Positions 39,872 through 47,863 of a stretch of 64,000 nucleotides of DNA are shown piece by piece; the stretch's first letter is position 1, and the number at the start of each line of letters is the position of its first letter. Under the pieces are notes generated by a model that worked only from the letters and a program-made list of their open reading frames with translations, did not search any database and was not told where the DNA came from. The stretch comes from Solirubrobacter ginsenosidimutans (lineage in GTDB: Bacteria; Actinomycetota; Thermoleophilia; Solirubrobacterales; Solirubrobacteraceae), in contig NZ_JAPDOD010000045.1 in assembly GCF_027587205.1 (NCBI RefSeq), positions 8,604 through 72,603 on the forward strand, in the 5' to 3' direction. A program made the translations under genes and the position numbers.

Positions 39872-40362
39872 ACGATCGGTGGGATCCAGCCCTTCGGGCG
39901 CTTGCCGGTGCTGACGTAGCGGTAGGCCTGGATGTCGTCGAACTCGTGGCTGTCGGGCGCGTAGGCCATCATCGCGGCCTCGACGCCGCCGTGCTTGGCC
40001 ACGAGCGCGGCGCCCCGCTTGGCGTTGGGCGCCTCCAGGCGCGGGGGGAGGTCGGTGGGGGGCGCCGGGCGGGCGGGCGGCTCGGTCGTCGGAAGCCGCT
40101 CGTCGGGGAACGGCATCCGGCCGGTGCGCATGTCCTCGAAGTCGTTCAGGCGGGTGAGCTCGTCGAAGCGCTGCGACGCGGAGGTCCGCAGGCGGGCGAG
40201 GCGAGGGCCGATGTCCTCGGTGATGTCGTTGAGCAGCACCGTCGCATCGATCCAGTCGTCACCGGTCATCCGCTCGGTCGCCGACTGGAGGCTGATGATC
40301 GTCTCCGTCAGGTGATCGCGGGCGCGTCCGAGGTTGCGGAAGTGGTGCTCCTGGAAATGCAT
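39868..40362 (-). CDS. Hypothetical protein
   Basis: Protein of 164 residues with no family I recognise. The first 75 residues are probably helical (HHFRNLGRARDHLTETIISL; RLARLRTSASQRFDELTRL). A proline-rich stretch follows (PTTEPPARPAPPTDLPPR). The tail is compact with HEFDDIQAYRYVSTGKRPKG. No signal peptide or membrane segment is visible. ATG at 40362 is the best start, and the stop overlaps that of the convergent TetR gene by four bases. It lies 28 bases from the formate dehydrogenase accessory gene in the same direction, so it may be the last gene of that operon, but no functional link is known. Confidence 0.65.
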   Translation of the reverse strand: MHFQEHHFRNLGRARDHLTETIISLQSATERMTGDDWIDATVLLNDITEDIGPRLARLRTSASQRFDELTRLNDFEDMRTGRMPFPDERLPTTEPPARPAPPTDLPPRLEAPNAKRGAALVAKHGGVEAAMMAYAPDSHEFDDIQAYRYVSTGKRPKGWIPPIV

Positions 40363-40390
40363 ACCACTTCGGGATACCCGCCACGGGGTA

Positions 40391-41137
40391 TTAGGTGACG
40401 CGCTCGGGCCTCGCATACACGTTGATCCTGCCCATTCGGGCGAAGCCGGCGAGCGTCATCCCACGATCTTCGGCCAGGGACACGGCGAGCGATGTCGGCG
40501 CCCCGACGCCGACCAGGATCGGCGCTCCCGCCACCGCGGCCTTCTGGACGAGCTCGAACGAGAGCCGGCCGGAGACGCACAGGATGTGGTCGTGCAGCGG
40601 CAGCAGGCCTTCGCGCAGGGCGCGGCCGATGACCTTGTCCATCGCGTTGTGGCGGCCGACGTCCTCGCGCACGTGGACCAGCTCGCCGTCGGGCGTGAAC
40701 AGGCCGGTGGCGTGCAGGCCGCCGGTGCGGGCGAAGCCCGGCTGGCGCAGCCGCTCCGGCAGGTCGGCGAGCAGCGCGCGGTCGATCGTCGGGCCGGGCG
40801 GGAGGTTCGGCGCATGGATCGCGACCTCCTCGAGCGCGCCCTTGCCGCACACCCCGCACGAGGACGTCGTGTAGAAGGAGCGGGCGGACGGGTCTCGCAG
40901 CAGCGGGCCTGTGACCTCGATCGTGTTGACCGCGAAGTCCTCGGTCAGCCCGACCGGCCGCGCCTCGGTGATCAGCCCTTCGCCGTAGAGGAAGCCGAGC
41001 GCGAGCTCCTCGTCGTTGTCGGGCGTGCGCATGGTCACGGCCAGTGGGGCGCCGTCGACGCGGATCTCCAGCGGCTCCTCGATCGCGACCTCGTCGCTGA
41101 TGCCGTCGTGGACGACGGTGCGGCTCAGCTCATGCAC
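40391..41137 (-). CDS. fdhD: Formate dehydrogenase accessory sulfurtransferase FdhD
   Basis: Protein of 248 residues that transfers sulfur to the molybdenum cofactor of formate dehydrogenase. The paired cysteines are in SSCGVCGKGALEEV near residue 95, and the conserved blocks GGLHATGLFTPDGELVHV, EDVGRHNAMDKVIG and CVSGRLSFELVQKAA are complete. The start is GTG at 41137, overlapping the end of the catalytic-subunit gene by eight bases, so both are made from one message. It is essential for active formate dehydrogenase in other bacteria. Confidence 0.95.
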   Translation of the reverse strand: MHELSRTVVHDGISDEVAIEEPLEIRVDGAPLAVTMRTPDNDEELALGFLYGEGLITEARPVGLTEDFAVNTIEVTGPLLRDPSARSFYTTSSCGVCGKGALEEVAIHAPNLPPGPTIDRALLADLPERLRQPGFARTGGLHATGLFTPDGELVHVREDVGRHNAMDKVIGRALREGLLPLHDHILCVSGRLSFELVQKAAVAGAPILVGVGAPTSLAVSLAEDRGMTLAGFARMGRINVYARPERVT

Positions 41138-43202
41138 TGGCGAGCGCCGGCGTCAGGGACGCCTCCTCGCCGATCGGCCGGACGTCGACCGCGATCACCT
41201 TGTACTCCGGGCAGGACGTATTGACGTCGGACGAGCTGCCGATCAGCAGGTTCGTCCGGGTCTCCGGGAAGTGGAACGTGGTGAAGACGTGCCCGCGCTC
41301 GATCCGGTCGGTGATCTGCGCGGTGATCTCCGTGCGGCCCTGGCGGCTGCGGACCGAGATCACGTCGCCGTCGTTGATCCAGAGGCGGTCGGCGTCGTCG
41401 GGGTGGATCTCGATGTAGTCGCGGTCGTTGAGCTCGACGTTGCCCGTGCGGCGGGTCATCGTGCCCGCGTTGTAGTGCTGCAGGCGGCGGCCGGTCACGA
41501 GGATCAGCGGGAACTCCTCGTCGGCGGCGTCGCCGGGCGCCTTGTAGGGCAGCGCAGCGAAGTGCGCCTTGCCGCCGGGGAGCTCGAAGTGGTCCTCGTA
41601 GAGGATCGGCGCGTCGGTGCCGTCGGGCGCGACCGGCCACTGCAGGCCCTTGCGGCCGAGCCGCGCGTGGCTGATCCCGCTCCAGTGCGGGGTGAGCTTG
41701 GCGACCTCGTCCATCGCCTCGGCGGGCGTCTCCCACGGAAGCTCGTGCCCGAGCGCGGACGAGACGAGCTTGATGATCTCGAAGTCGGTCTTCGCGCCGC
41801 CGGGCGGGGTGATCGCGGGTTCGACGAGTTGCACGCGGCGCTCGGCGTTGGTGAACGTGCCCTGCTTCTCCAGGAACGAGCTGGCGGGCAGGATCACGTC
41901 CGCGTACCGGGTCGTCTCGGTCTCGAAGATGTCCTGGCAGACCATGAACTCGAGGTTCTCGAGCGCCGCGACGACGTGCGCGGTGTTCGGGTCCGTCTGC
42001 GCGACGTCCTCGCCGAAGATGTACATCGCCTTCAGGTCGCCCGCGACCGCCGCGTCGAACATCTGCGGGATCGTGTAGCCCTTCTCGCGCGGGACCTTCA
42101 CGTTCCACTCGTCCTCGAAGAGCTTCGCCGTGCCCTCGTCGCCGACGGAGCGGTAGGCGGTGTAGGTGTCCGGCAGCGCGCCCATGTCGCTCGAGCCCTG
42201 CACGTTGTTCTGGCCGCGCAGCGGGAGCAGGGCGGCGCCCGCGCGACCCACGTTGCCCGTCATCAGCGCGACGTTGCAGATCAGCTGCACGACCTCGGAG
42301 CCGTACTTGTGCTCGGTCACGCCGAGGCCCCAGCTGAAGCAGGCGTTGTCGGCCTCGCCGTAGATGTGGGCGGCCTTGGTGATGTCCGCGGCGGGGACGC
42401 CGGAGATCTCCTCGACGATCTCGGGCGTGTACTGCGGGAGCAGCTCGAGCAGCGTGTCGTAGCCGACCGTGCGCGCCTCGATGAAGTCGGGCTTGGTGAG
42501 GCCGTCGCGGTGGATCACGTGGGCGATGCCGAGCATCACGGCGGCGTTGGAACCGGGGCGCGGGCTGAGGTGCAGGACGCCGTAGTCGGCGAGCTCGATC
42601 CGGCGCGGGTCGATCGTCACGAGCTTCATCCCGCGCAGCGTCGCCTGCTTGATACGGGCGCCGACGACCGGATGGCCCTCGGTCGGATTGGCGCCGATCA
42701 GGATCGTCGCGTCGGTGTGGTCGAAGTCGCTGAAGGAGCCGGTCGCGCCCGAGAGGCCGAACGACTTGCGCAGGGCGAACGAGGTCGGCGAGTGGCAGAC
42801 GCGGCTGCAGTTGTCGATGTTGTTGGTGCCGATCGCGGCGCGCATCAGGCGCTGCATCGCGTAGCAGTCCTCGTTGGTGGCTCTCGACGAGGCGAGGCCG
42901 GCGATCGCGTCCGGGCCGTGGTCGCGCTTGATGCGGCCGAGCTCGGTCTGGATGCGGTGGATCGCCTCTTCCCAGGTCGCGATCCGGAACTCCCCGTTCT
43001 CCTTGATCAGCGGGGAGGTGAGGCGGTCGCGGCGGCGGGAGAACTGATGGGCGAAGCGGCCCTTCAGGCAGGTGTGACCCTCGTTGGCGGGGCCGTCGAG
43101 CGCCGGGCTGATCGACGCGACCTTGCCGTTGCGGGCGTGAGCCTCGAGGCGGCAGCCGACGCCGCAATAGCCACAGGTCGTAGTGACGGTCGAGTCGAAC
43201 AT
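41130..43202 (-). CDS. fdsA: NAD-dependent formate dehydrogenase catalytic subunit (molybdopterin, 4Fe-4S)
   Basis: Molybdopterin oxidoreductase of 690 residues. The N-terminal 4Fe-4S site is CGYCGVGC with a fourth cysteine in EGHTCLKGRF. The active-site residue is a cysteine (C136 in NCSRVCHSPT), not selenocysteine. The C-terminal cofactor-binding domain has LVTGRRLQHYNAGTMTRRTG. The chain is shorter than FdsA because the N-terminal 2Fe-2S and extra Fe-S domains are supplied by the separate protein encoded just upstream. It oxidises formate to carbon dioxide. The start is ATG at 43202, two bases after the Fe-S gene's stop. Confidence 0.94.
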   Translation of the reverse strand: MFDSTVTTTCGYCGVGCRLEAHARNGKVASISPALDGPANEGHTCLKGRFAHQFSRRRDRLTSPLIKENGEFRIATWEEAIHRIQTELGRIKRDHGPDAIAGLASSRATNEDCYAMQRLMRAAIGTNNIDNCSRVCHSPTSFALRKSFGLSGATGSFSDFDHTDATILIGANPTEGHPVVGARIKQATLRGMKLVTIDPRRIELADYGVLHLSPRPGSNAAVMLGIAHVIHRDGLTKPDFIEARTVGYDTLLELLPQYTPEIVEEISGVPAADITKAAHIYGEADNACFSWGLGVTEHKYGSEVVQLICNVALMTGNVGRAGAALLPLRGQNNVQGSSDMGALPDTYTAYRSVGDEGTAKLFEDEWNVKVPREKGYTIPQMFDAAVAGDLKAMYIFGEDVAQTDPNTAHVVAALENLEFMVCQDIFETETTRYADVILPASSFLEKQGTFTNAERRVQLVEPAITPPGGAKTDFEIIKLVSSALGHELPWETPAEAMDEVAKLTPHWSGISHARLGRKGLQWPVAPDGTDAPILYEDHFELPGGKAHFAALPYKAPGDAADEEFPLILVTGRRLQHYNAGTMTRRTGNVELNDRDYIEIHPDDADRLWINDGDVISVRSRQGRTEITAQITDRIERGHVFTTFHFPETRTNLLIGSSSDVNTSCPEYKVIAVDVRPIGEEASLTPALASA

Positions 43203-43204
43203 GG

Positions 43205-43834
43205 CTACCTCACCAGGTCTAGCAGGGAGATCTCGGTAATGGCGTCGGTCGGGCAGGTGTCGGCGCAGGCGCCGCAGGACACGCAGACGGAGTCGCGGAA
43301 GCCCTGGTCCAGGCCCGCCGCGATGTTGGCCTGGAACCCGCGGCCGGTCGCGGTCAGTGCGAACGTGCCCTGGACCTCGTCGCACGCGCGCACGCAGCGC
43401 CCGCACGAAATGCAGAACTCGTGCTGGATCGCGAGGTACGGGTGGCGCTCGTCGACCTCGCGGGTGTGCTGCGTCCCTGGCCAGCGGGGCTCGCCGACGT
43501 CGAGCATCCGGGCGACCTGCGCAAGTTCGGTGTGCTCGGCCGGCGGCTCGGGCAGCTCGGAGAGGACGAGCTCGACGACCGCGGTGGCGACGCGGCGGGC
43601 GGTCGTGTCGTCGGTCGAGACCTTCATCCCCTCGCGGGCGACCGTCGTGCAGGAGGCGACCGGCCCGGGCGCGCCCTCGATGCCGACGAGGCACACGCGG
43701 CAGGCGCCGAACGGGGCCTGGCGCTCGTCGAAGCACAGCGTCGGGATCTCGGTGTCGTTCGCGCGGGCGGCGTCGAGCACCGTCGTCCCCGGTGGGACGG
43801 TGACTTCCCGGCCGTCGATCTCGAACGTGATCAC
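43205..43834 (-). CDS. Iron-sulfur subunit of formate dehydrogenase (NuoG/HoxU-like N-terminal domains)
   Basis: Electron-transfer protein of 209 residues. An N-terminal 2Fe-2S ferredoxin domain has CFDERQAPFGACRVCLVGIE with the fourth cysteine in VASCTTVAREG. The NuoG-type middle contains a His/Cys cluster region starting at EDERHP-like residues (VDERHPYLAIQ). Two 4Fe-4S clusters are CISCGRCVRACDEVQG and CVSCGACADTCPTDAI. In FdsA or NuoG these domains are fused to the catalytic chain; here they form a separate subunit, as in HoxU-like arrangements. The start GTG at 43834 overlaps the NuoEF-like stop (GTGA). It should pass electrons from the molybdenum subunit to the flavin subunit. Confidence 0.92.
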   Translation of the reverse strand: MITFEIDGREVTVPPGTTVLDAARANDTEIPTLCFDERQAPFGACRVCLVGIEGAPGPVASCTTVAREGMKVSTDDTTARRVATAVVELVLSELPEPPAEHTELAQVARMLDVGEPRWPGTQHTREVDERHPYLAIQHEFCISCGRCVRACDEVQGTFALTATGRGFQANIAAGLDQGFRDSVCVSCGACADTCPTDAITEISLLDLVR

Positions 43835-45462
43835 TTCAGCCCCAGCTCTTCGGGGAAGTGGGCGAGCAGGCTGCGGATCGGCGCGGGCATGCCACCGCCG
43901 TGAGCGCACAGGCTGCCGAGCTCCAGCGTCTCCAGCAATTGTTCCAGACGCTCACGGTCTACCCGCTCGTCGCTCTTGAACATCGCGTGCGCGCGCTGGA
44001 GGCCGATCCGGCACGGGAAGCACTTGCCGCAGCTCTCCGCGGCGCCGAAGTGCAGCAGGTGGGTGGCGACGGCGCGCATGTCCGTCAGCTCTTCGAACGC
44101 CACGATCCCGCCGTGGCCGACCATGCAGCCCTCTTGCGCGAGCGCCTTGAAGTCGAAGACCGTGTCGAGCTTGTGCCCAGGGAGGATGCCCGCGAGCGGG
44201 CCGCCGATCTGCAGCGCCTTGATCGCCTTGCCGCTGGCCATGCCGCCGGCGACGTCCTCGCACAGCTCGCGGACCGTCATGCCGAACGGGACCTCGTAGG
44301 CGCCGGGCTTGGCGAAGCGCTCGTTGAAGCAGACGATCTTGCTGCCGGGGGTCGCGTCTTCGGGGCTGAGTTGTTTGTAGGCGTCGGCGCCGTGCTTGGC
44401 GATGAAGGCGATGTTGCAGAGTGTCTCGACGTTGTTGACGACCGTGGGAAGACCGTGGACACCGCGCTCGGCGGGGAACGGGGGGCGCGCGGAGACCGTC
44501 CCTCTGAGTCCCTGCAGGCAGGCGAGCAGGGCGGTCTCCTCGCCCACCACGTAGGAGCCGGCGCCCTCGACGATCGTGATGTCGAAGCGCTCTCCGAGGT
44601 GACCTTGCGCACGCGCTTCTTCGATCGCCCGGTCGAGGGCGGGCTTGGAGCGCGGGTACTCGGAGCGGGTGAGGACGAAGCCGTGGGCGGCGCCGACCGC
44701 GTAGCCCGCGAGCGCGAGGCCCTCGAGCAGCAGGTGCGGGTTCTCCTCCATCAGCAGCTTGTCGATGTAGGAGCCGGGGTCGCCCTCGTCGCCGTTGGCG
44801 ACGATGACCTTGTCGGGGTTGGGCGACTTGGCGGCGAACTCCCACTTCATGCCCGCGGGGAAGCCGGCGCCGCCGCGGCCCTTGACGTCGGCCGCCTTGA
44901 CCGCGGCGAGGAGCTCCTCCGGCGTGCCCTGGAGCGCTTTCGCGTAGCCCGACCAGTCGCCGGGGCGGGTGAGGACGGGTTCGTCGAGCAAGCTGAGGAA
45001 GACGGGCTCGGGCGCGGGGATGCTCGCGTTGGCCAGCAGCCGCTCGATCGCGCCGGGGCCGGCGTCGATCGTGTCGCCGTCTCTGACCGCCGGGCCGGCG
45101 TGACAGTAGCCGAGGCAGACGGTCTCGGCCAGCGAGACGGACTTGTCGTCCTTGCGCTCGCCCAGCTTCAGGCCAAGCGCGTCCTCGATCGTGTCGACGT
45201 GAGCGTCGCCGGTGGCCGCGAAACAGGCGGTGCCGGTACACACGCGCACGTGGCGTTCGCCGCGCGGGACGAGCAGGTCGTCGTAGAACGTCGACACGCC
45301 GTGCACCGCCGCCTCGGGCAGCCCCGAGCGCTCCGCGGCGACCCTGCGGTCGTCGTCGGTGATCTCTCCCCGTTGATCCATCGCCTCTTTGAGCACTTCG
45401 AGCGCGGTGGGCGCTCCCTGCTCATGGTGGCGCCGGACCAGTTCCACCAGATTGCGCGACAC
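43831..45462 (-). CDS. fdsB: NADH-binding flavin subunit of formate dehydrogenase (NuoE-NuoF fusion)
   Basis: Diaphorase subunit of 543 residues. The N-terminal 150 residues are a thioredoxin-like NuoE domain with its 2Fe-2S cysteines in CTGTACFAATG and CLGYCHAGPAV. The NuoF part has the FMN site GRGGAGFPAGMKWEF near residue 200, the NADH site GDEGDPGSYIDKLLMEENPH, and the 4Fe-4S motif ESCGKCFPCRIGLQR near residue 465. NuoE/NuoF fusions are typical of soluble NAD-linked formate dehydrogenases (FdsB, HoxF-like). The start is taken as GTG at 45462, since codons further up run into the divergent LysR gene. First gene of the formate dehydrogenase operon. Confidence 0.92.
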   Translation of the reverse strand: MSRNLVELVRRHHEQGAPTALEVLKEAMDQRGEITDDDRRVAAERSGLPEAAVHGVSTFYDDLLVPRGERHVRVCTGTACFAATGDAHVDTIEDALGLKLGERKDDKSVSLAETVCLGYCHAGPAVRDGDTIDAGPGAIERLLANASIPAPEPVFLSLLDEPVLTRPGDWSGYAKALQGTPEELLAAVKAADVKGRGGAGFPAGMKWEFAAKSPNPDKVIVANGDEGDPGSYIDKLLMEENPHLLLEGLALAGYAVGAAHGFVLTRSEYPRSKPALDRAIEEARAQGHLGERFDITIVEGAGSYVVGEETALLACLQGLRGTVSARPPFPAERGVHGLPTVVNNVETLCNIAFIAKHGADAYKQLSPEDATPGSKIVCFNERFAKPGAYEVPFGMTVRELCEDVAGGMASGKAIKALQIGGPLAGILPGHKLDTVFDFKALAQEGCMVGHGGIVAFEELTDMRAVATHLLHFGAAESCGKCFPCRIGLQRAHAMFKSDERVDRERLEQLLETLELGSLCAHGGGMPAPIRSLLAHFPEELGLK

Positions 45463-45518
45463 GGCGCGAACTGTCGCGCTAGAAGCCGCAATTGTCCAAC
45501 TGCTGCGATGAATGCTTT

Positions 45519-45535
45519 GATAGACGCGACCTATC
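45519..45535. promoter_or_regulatory. Probable LysR operator between formate dehydrogenase and LysR genes
   Basis: GATAG (45519-45523), seven bases, then CTATC (45531-45535) make a LysR-type T-n11-A dyad in the 73-base divergent region. It directly abuts the regulator's GTG start, so binding would block that gene (autorepression) while sitting at a suitable distance to activate the leftward operon. Confidence 0.55.
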
Positions 45536-46402
45536 GTGTTCATCCGCCAACTCGAATACCTGACCGCCCTGGACCGGGAGCGCCACTTCGGTCGCGCGGC
45601 GGTCGCGTGCCACGTCTCGCAGCCGACGCTCTCGGCCGGTATCCGGAGCCTGGAGCGGGAGCTCGGGGTGCCGCTGGTGCGGCGCGCGCGCGAGTTCGAG
45701 GCGCTCACCCCCGAAGGCGAGCTGATCCTCGGGTGGGCGCAGCGGGCGCTCGCCGACCTGGAGTCGCTGCAGCAGGAGGCGAGCCGCCTGCGCGGCGGCC
45801 TGGAGGGCACGCTGCGGATCGGCGCGATCCCCACCTCGCTCCCGCTGTCGCCGATGATCACCGCGCGCTTCCGCGAGCGCCATCCGCGCATGCGCGTGCG
45901 GCTGATCTCGATGAGCTCGCGCCAGATCGCGCACGGGCTCGAGCACGGCGAGCTCGAGGCGGGGCTCACGTACCTCGACAACGAGCCGCTCGCGCGCGTG
46001 GACGCGGTCCCGCTCTGGAGCGAGCACTACCTGCTGGTCACGCCCGCCGACTCGCCGTTCGGCGTGTCGGTGACGTGGGCCGAGGCGGCAACCCTGCCGC
46101 TCTGCCTGCTGACGCCGGACATGCAGCATCGGCGGATCGTCGACGGCGCGTTCGGCGCCGCGGGCGCGACGCCGAACCCCGCGGTCGAGACGAACTCCGT
46201 CTCCACGCTCGTCGCCCACGCGCGTGCGGGGCTCCCGGGCATCACGGCCCACACGTGGCTCGACGCCAACCCGCTCCCCGCCGACCTGCGAGCGATCCCG
46301 CTCGTGGACCCGCTGATCGAGCACACGATCGGGCTCGTCACGTCGACCGCCGTCGAACGCACCCCGGTCATCACCGAACTGCTCGACCTGCTTTCTAGTT
46401 AG
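45536..46402 (+). CDS. LysR-family regulator, probable controller of the formate dehydrogenase operon
   Basis: LysR-type regulator of 288 residues. The winged helix reads FIRQLEYLTALDRERHFGRA with CHVSQPTLSAGIRSLEREL, and the effector-binding domain starts near LRIGAIPTSLPLSP. The GTG at 45536 follows directly on a T-n11-A dyad. It is divergent from the NuoEF-like gene, the same arrangement as FdsR and the fds operon in Cupriavidus. It probably senses formate or a related signal. Its TAG overlaps the stop of the convergent acetyltransferase gene by four bases. Confidence 0.92.
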   Translation: MFIRQLEYLTALDRERHFGRAAVACHVSQPTLSAGIRSLERELGVPLVRRAREFEALTPEGELILGWAQRALADLESLQQEASRLRGGLEGTLRIGAIPTSLPLSPMITARFRERHPRMRVRLISMSSRQIAHGLEHGELEAGLTYLDNEPLARVDAVPLWSEHYLLVTPADSPFGVSVTWAEAATLPLCLLTPDMQHRRIVDGAFGAAGATPNPAVETNSVSTLVAHARAGLPGITAHTWLDANPLPADLRAIPLVDPLIEHTIGLVTSTAVERTPVITELLDLLSS

Positions 46403-46884
46403 AGCAGGAGCGCGAAGGCGAGCAGGTCCACGCCCGGCAGCGGCGACCAGTCGCGCTGCGGGTCGCGCGTGAAGCCCAGCCGCTCGTAGATGCGGTGCGC
46501 CGCGCGCATCGCCGGCTGGCTCGAGCACACGACGCCGGCGCGGCCGCGGCTCGCCGTCTCTTCGACCACGCGGCGCAGCAACTCGGTCCCGACGCCGCGG
46601 CCCTGCGCGGCGGGGGAGACGGCGAGCATCCGGAACTCGGTCTCGTCGTCGGTGGCGATCTCGCCCAGCGGGCCGCCGTCGGGCACGAACGTGACGGTGC
46701 CGAGCAGCTGTTCCGCGTCCACCGCGACCAGCAACTCGGCGGCGTGTGCGCGGGCCGCGGCGTCGCGGAGGACGTCGGCGTAGTTCCCCGCCTGGCTGAG
46801 GAACGGCGCGTAGGCGGCGACGCAGAGGTCGCCGACGGCGTCGAACTCGGCTTCGGTCGCGACGCGGATCTCGAGCGGCTGCAC
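46399..46884 (-). CDS. GNAT-family N-acetyltransferase
   Basis: Acetyltransferase of 161 residues. The acetyl-CoA site is AAQGRGVGTELLRRVVEETA near residue 100, preceded by the EFRMLAVSP strand and followed by AAHRIYERLGFTRDPQRDW, the standard GNAT layout. The start is GTG at 46884 (QPLEIRVATEAEFDAV). The substrate is unknown. It is convergent with and overlaps the LysR gene end. About 95 bases separate it from the next start, containing a small hairpin GCCGCA/TGCGGC at 46951-46965. Confidence 0.9.
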   Translation of the reverse strand: MQPLEIRVATEAEFDAVGDLCVAAYAPFLSQAGNYADVLRDAAARAHAAELLVAVDAEQLLGTVTFVPDGGPLGEIATDDETEFRMLAVSPAAQGRGVGTELLRRVVEETASRGRAGVVCSSQPAMRAAHRIYERLGFTRDPQRDWSPLPGVDLLAFALLL

Positions 46885-46979
46885 GGCGGCGCGGAGGCTA
46901 GCGCGAGACCGCCGTCCCGGTGATCACCACGTTGCGAGGCCTCTTCTCCTGCCGCATCGTGCGGCCTACCTTCCGAGGC

Positions 46980-47381
46980 ATGTGGGCGCTGCTGCTGCCG
47001 GTCGCGCTGGTCGGTTTCACGCTGTTGACGAGTGCCTGCGGCGTCGCCATGCGCAAGCGCAAGCGGCCCTGGTTGAGCGGGTGGTTGGCGATGCTCGCCG
47101 TGATCGCGATGGGCGCGTTCCTCGTGATCCCGTTGCACGCGCACGATCCAAACGTCTCAAGCGGCGCCTTCGTGTGGTCGATCGTGTTGGCGACGGTCGG
47201 CCTCGGCGTGCTCCCGGTGGTCGCGTTCTATTCGCTCGGATACTGGCTCGCGGATTGGCTGGTCGTGGGCATCGCCGCTTGCGTGCTGGCGCTTCCGCTC
47301 GCCCCCTACCTGCTGTTCGGCCTGATCTGGACCATCGCGGCGTCCGGCTGCCCGCCGGACGCCTACGAGTGCCCGTTCTGA
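46980..47381 (+). CDS. Small membrane protein, paralogue of the one at 48998
   Basis: Protein of 133 residues with about four hydrophobic helices (LLLPVALVGFTLLTSACGVA; WLAMLAVIAMGAFLVIPL; WSIVLATVGLGVLPVVAFYS; IAACVLALPLAPYLLFGLIW). The PVVAFYSLGYWLADWLVVG block is shared with the protein at 48998-49405 (PAVAFYSLGFAVRRGWLAG). A cysteine-containing tail (SGCPPDAYECPF) may face the outside. ATG at 46980 stands seven bases after TACCTT, a leaderless pattern. Its end overlaps the convergent HxlR gene by 19 bases. Function is unknown. Confidence 0.7.
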   Translation: MWALLLPVALVGFTLLTSACGVAMRKRKRPWLSGWLAMLAVIAMGAFLVIPLHAHDPNVSSGAFVWSIVLATVGLGVLPVVAFYSLGYWLADWLVVGIAACVLALPLAPYLLFGLIWTIAASGCPPDAYECPF

Positions 47382-47860
47382 GCGGCGGCGGCGTAACGCT
47401 GCCGCATGCCCTCGCCGGCGGTCTCGCCGGCGATGAACGCGACGTCGAGCTCCTCGATCGGGCGGCCCGTCTTGCGATCGATCACCACCGGCTCGATCGC
47501 CTCGCCGGTCGTGCGGTCGATCGGGATGAGCTTGCGGGCGTGGCCGGTGACGTGGTTCTCGCTCCACGTGTAGAGCGCCAGGATGACCGGGCGGAACGCG
47601 GTGCCCGCTTCGGTCAGCACGTACTCGTCGCGTGGCGGGTGCTCGGAGTAGCGCTGCTTCGTGAGCAGGCCGGCGTCGACCATCGCCTTCAGCCGGCGGG
47701 CGAGCATGCTGGGGGAGATCCCGAGGTTGCGCTGCAGGTCGTCGAAGCGGCTGAAGCCGTCGAACACGTCACGCAGGATCAGGATCGTCCACCACTCGCC
47801 GACCGACTCGAGGCCGAGCGCGATCGGGCATTCAGCGTCCGCGAAGCTCGTCCGCCGCAT
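47363..47860 (-). CDS. HxlR-family transcription regulator
   Basis: Winged-helix regulator of 165 residues. The HxlR pattern is clear: CPIALGLESVGEWWTILILR, then SRFDDLQRNLGISPSMLARR and LLTKQRYSEHPPRDEYVLTE with the AGTAFRPVILAL helix. A C-terminal extension of about 50 residues (DRTTGEAIEPVVIDRKTGRP) is common in the actinobacterial branch. The start is ATG at 47860, three bases from the end of the aldo/keto reductase gene, so they are one operon. It probably binds the perfect palindrome at 48927 upstream of that reductase and responds to oxidised or electrophilic compounds. Confidence 0.9.
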   Translation of the reverse strand: MRRTSFADAECPIALGLESVGEWWTILILRDVFDGFSRFDDLQRNLGISPSMLARRLKAMVDAGLLTKQRYSEHPPRDEYVLTEAGTAFRPVILALYTWSENHVTGHARKLIPIDRTTGEAIEPVVIDRKTGRPIEELDVAFIAGETAGEGMRQRYAAAAQNGHS

Positions 47861-47863
47861 GGC

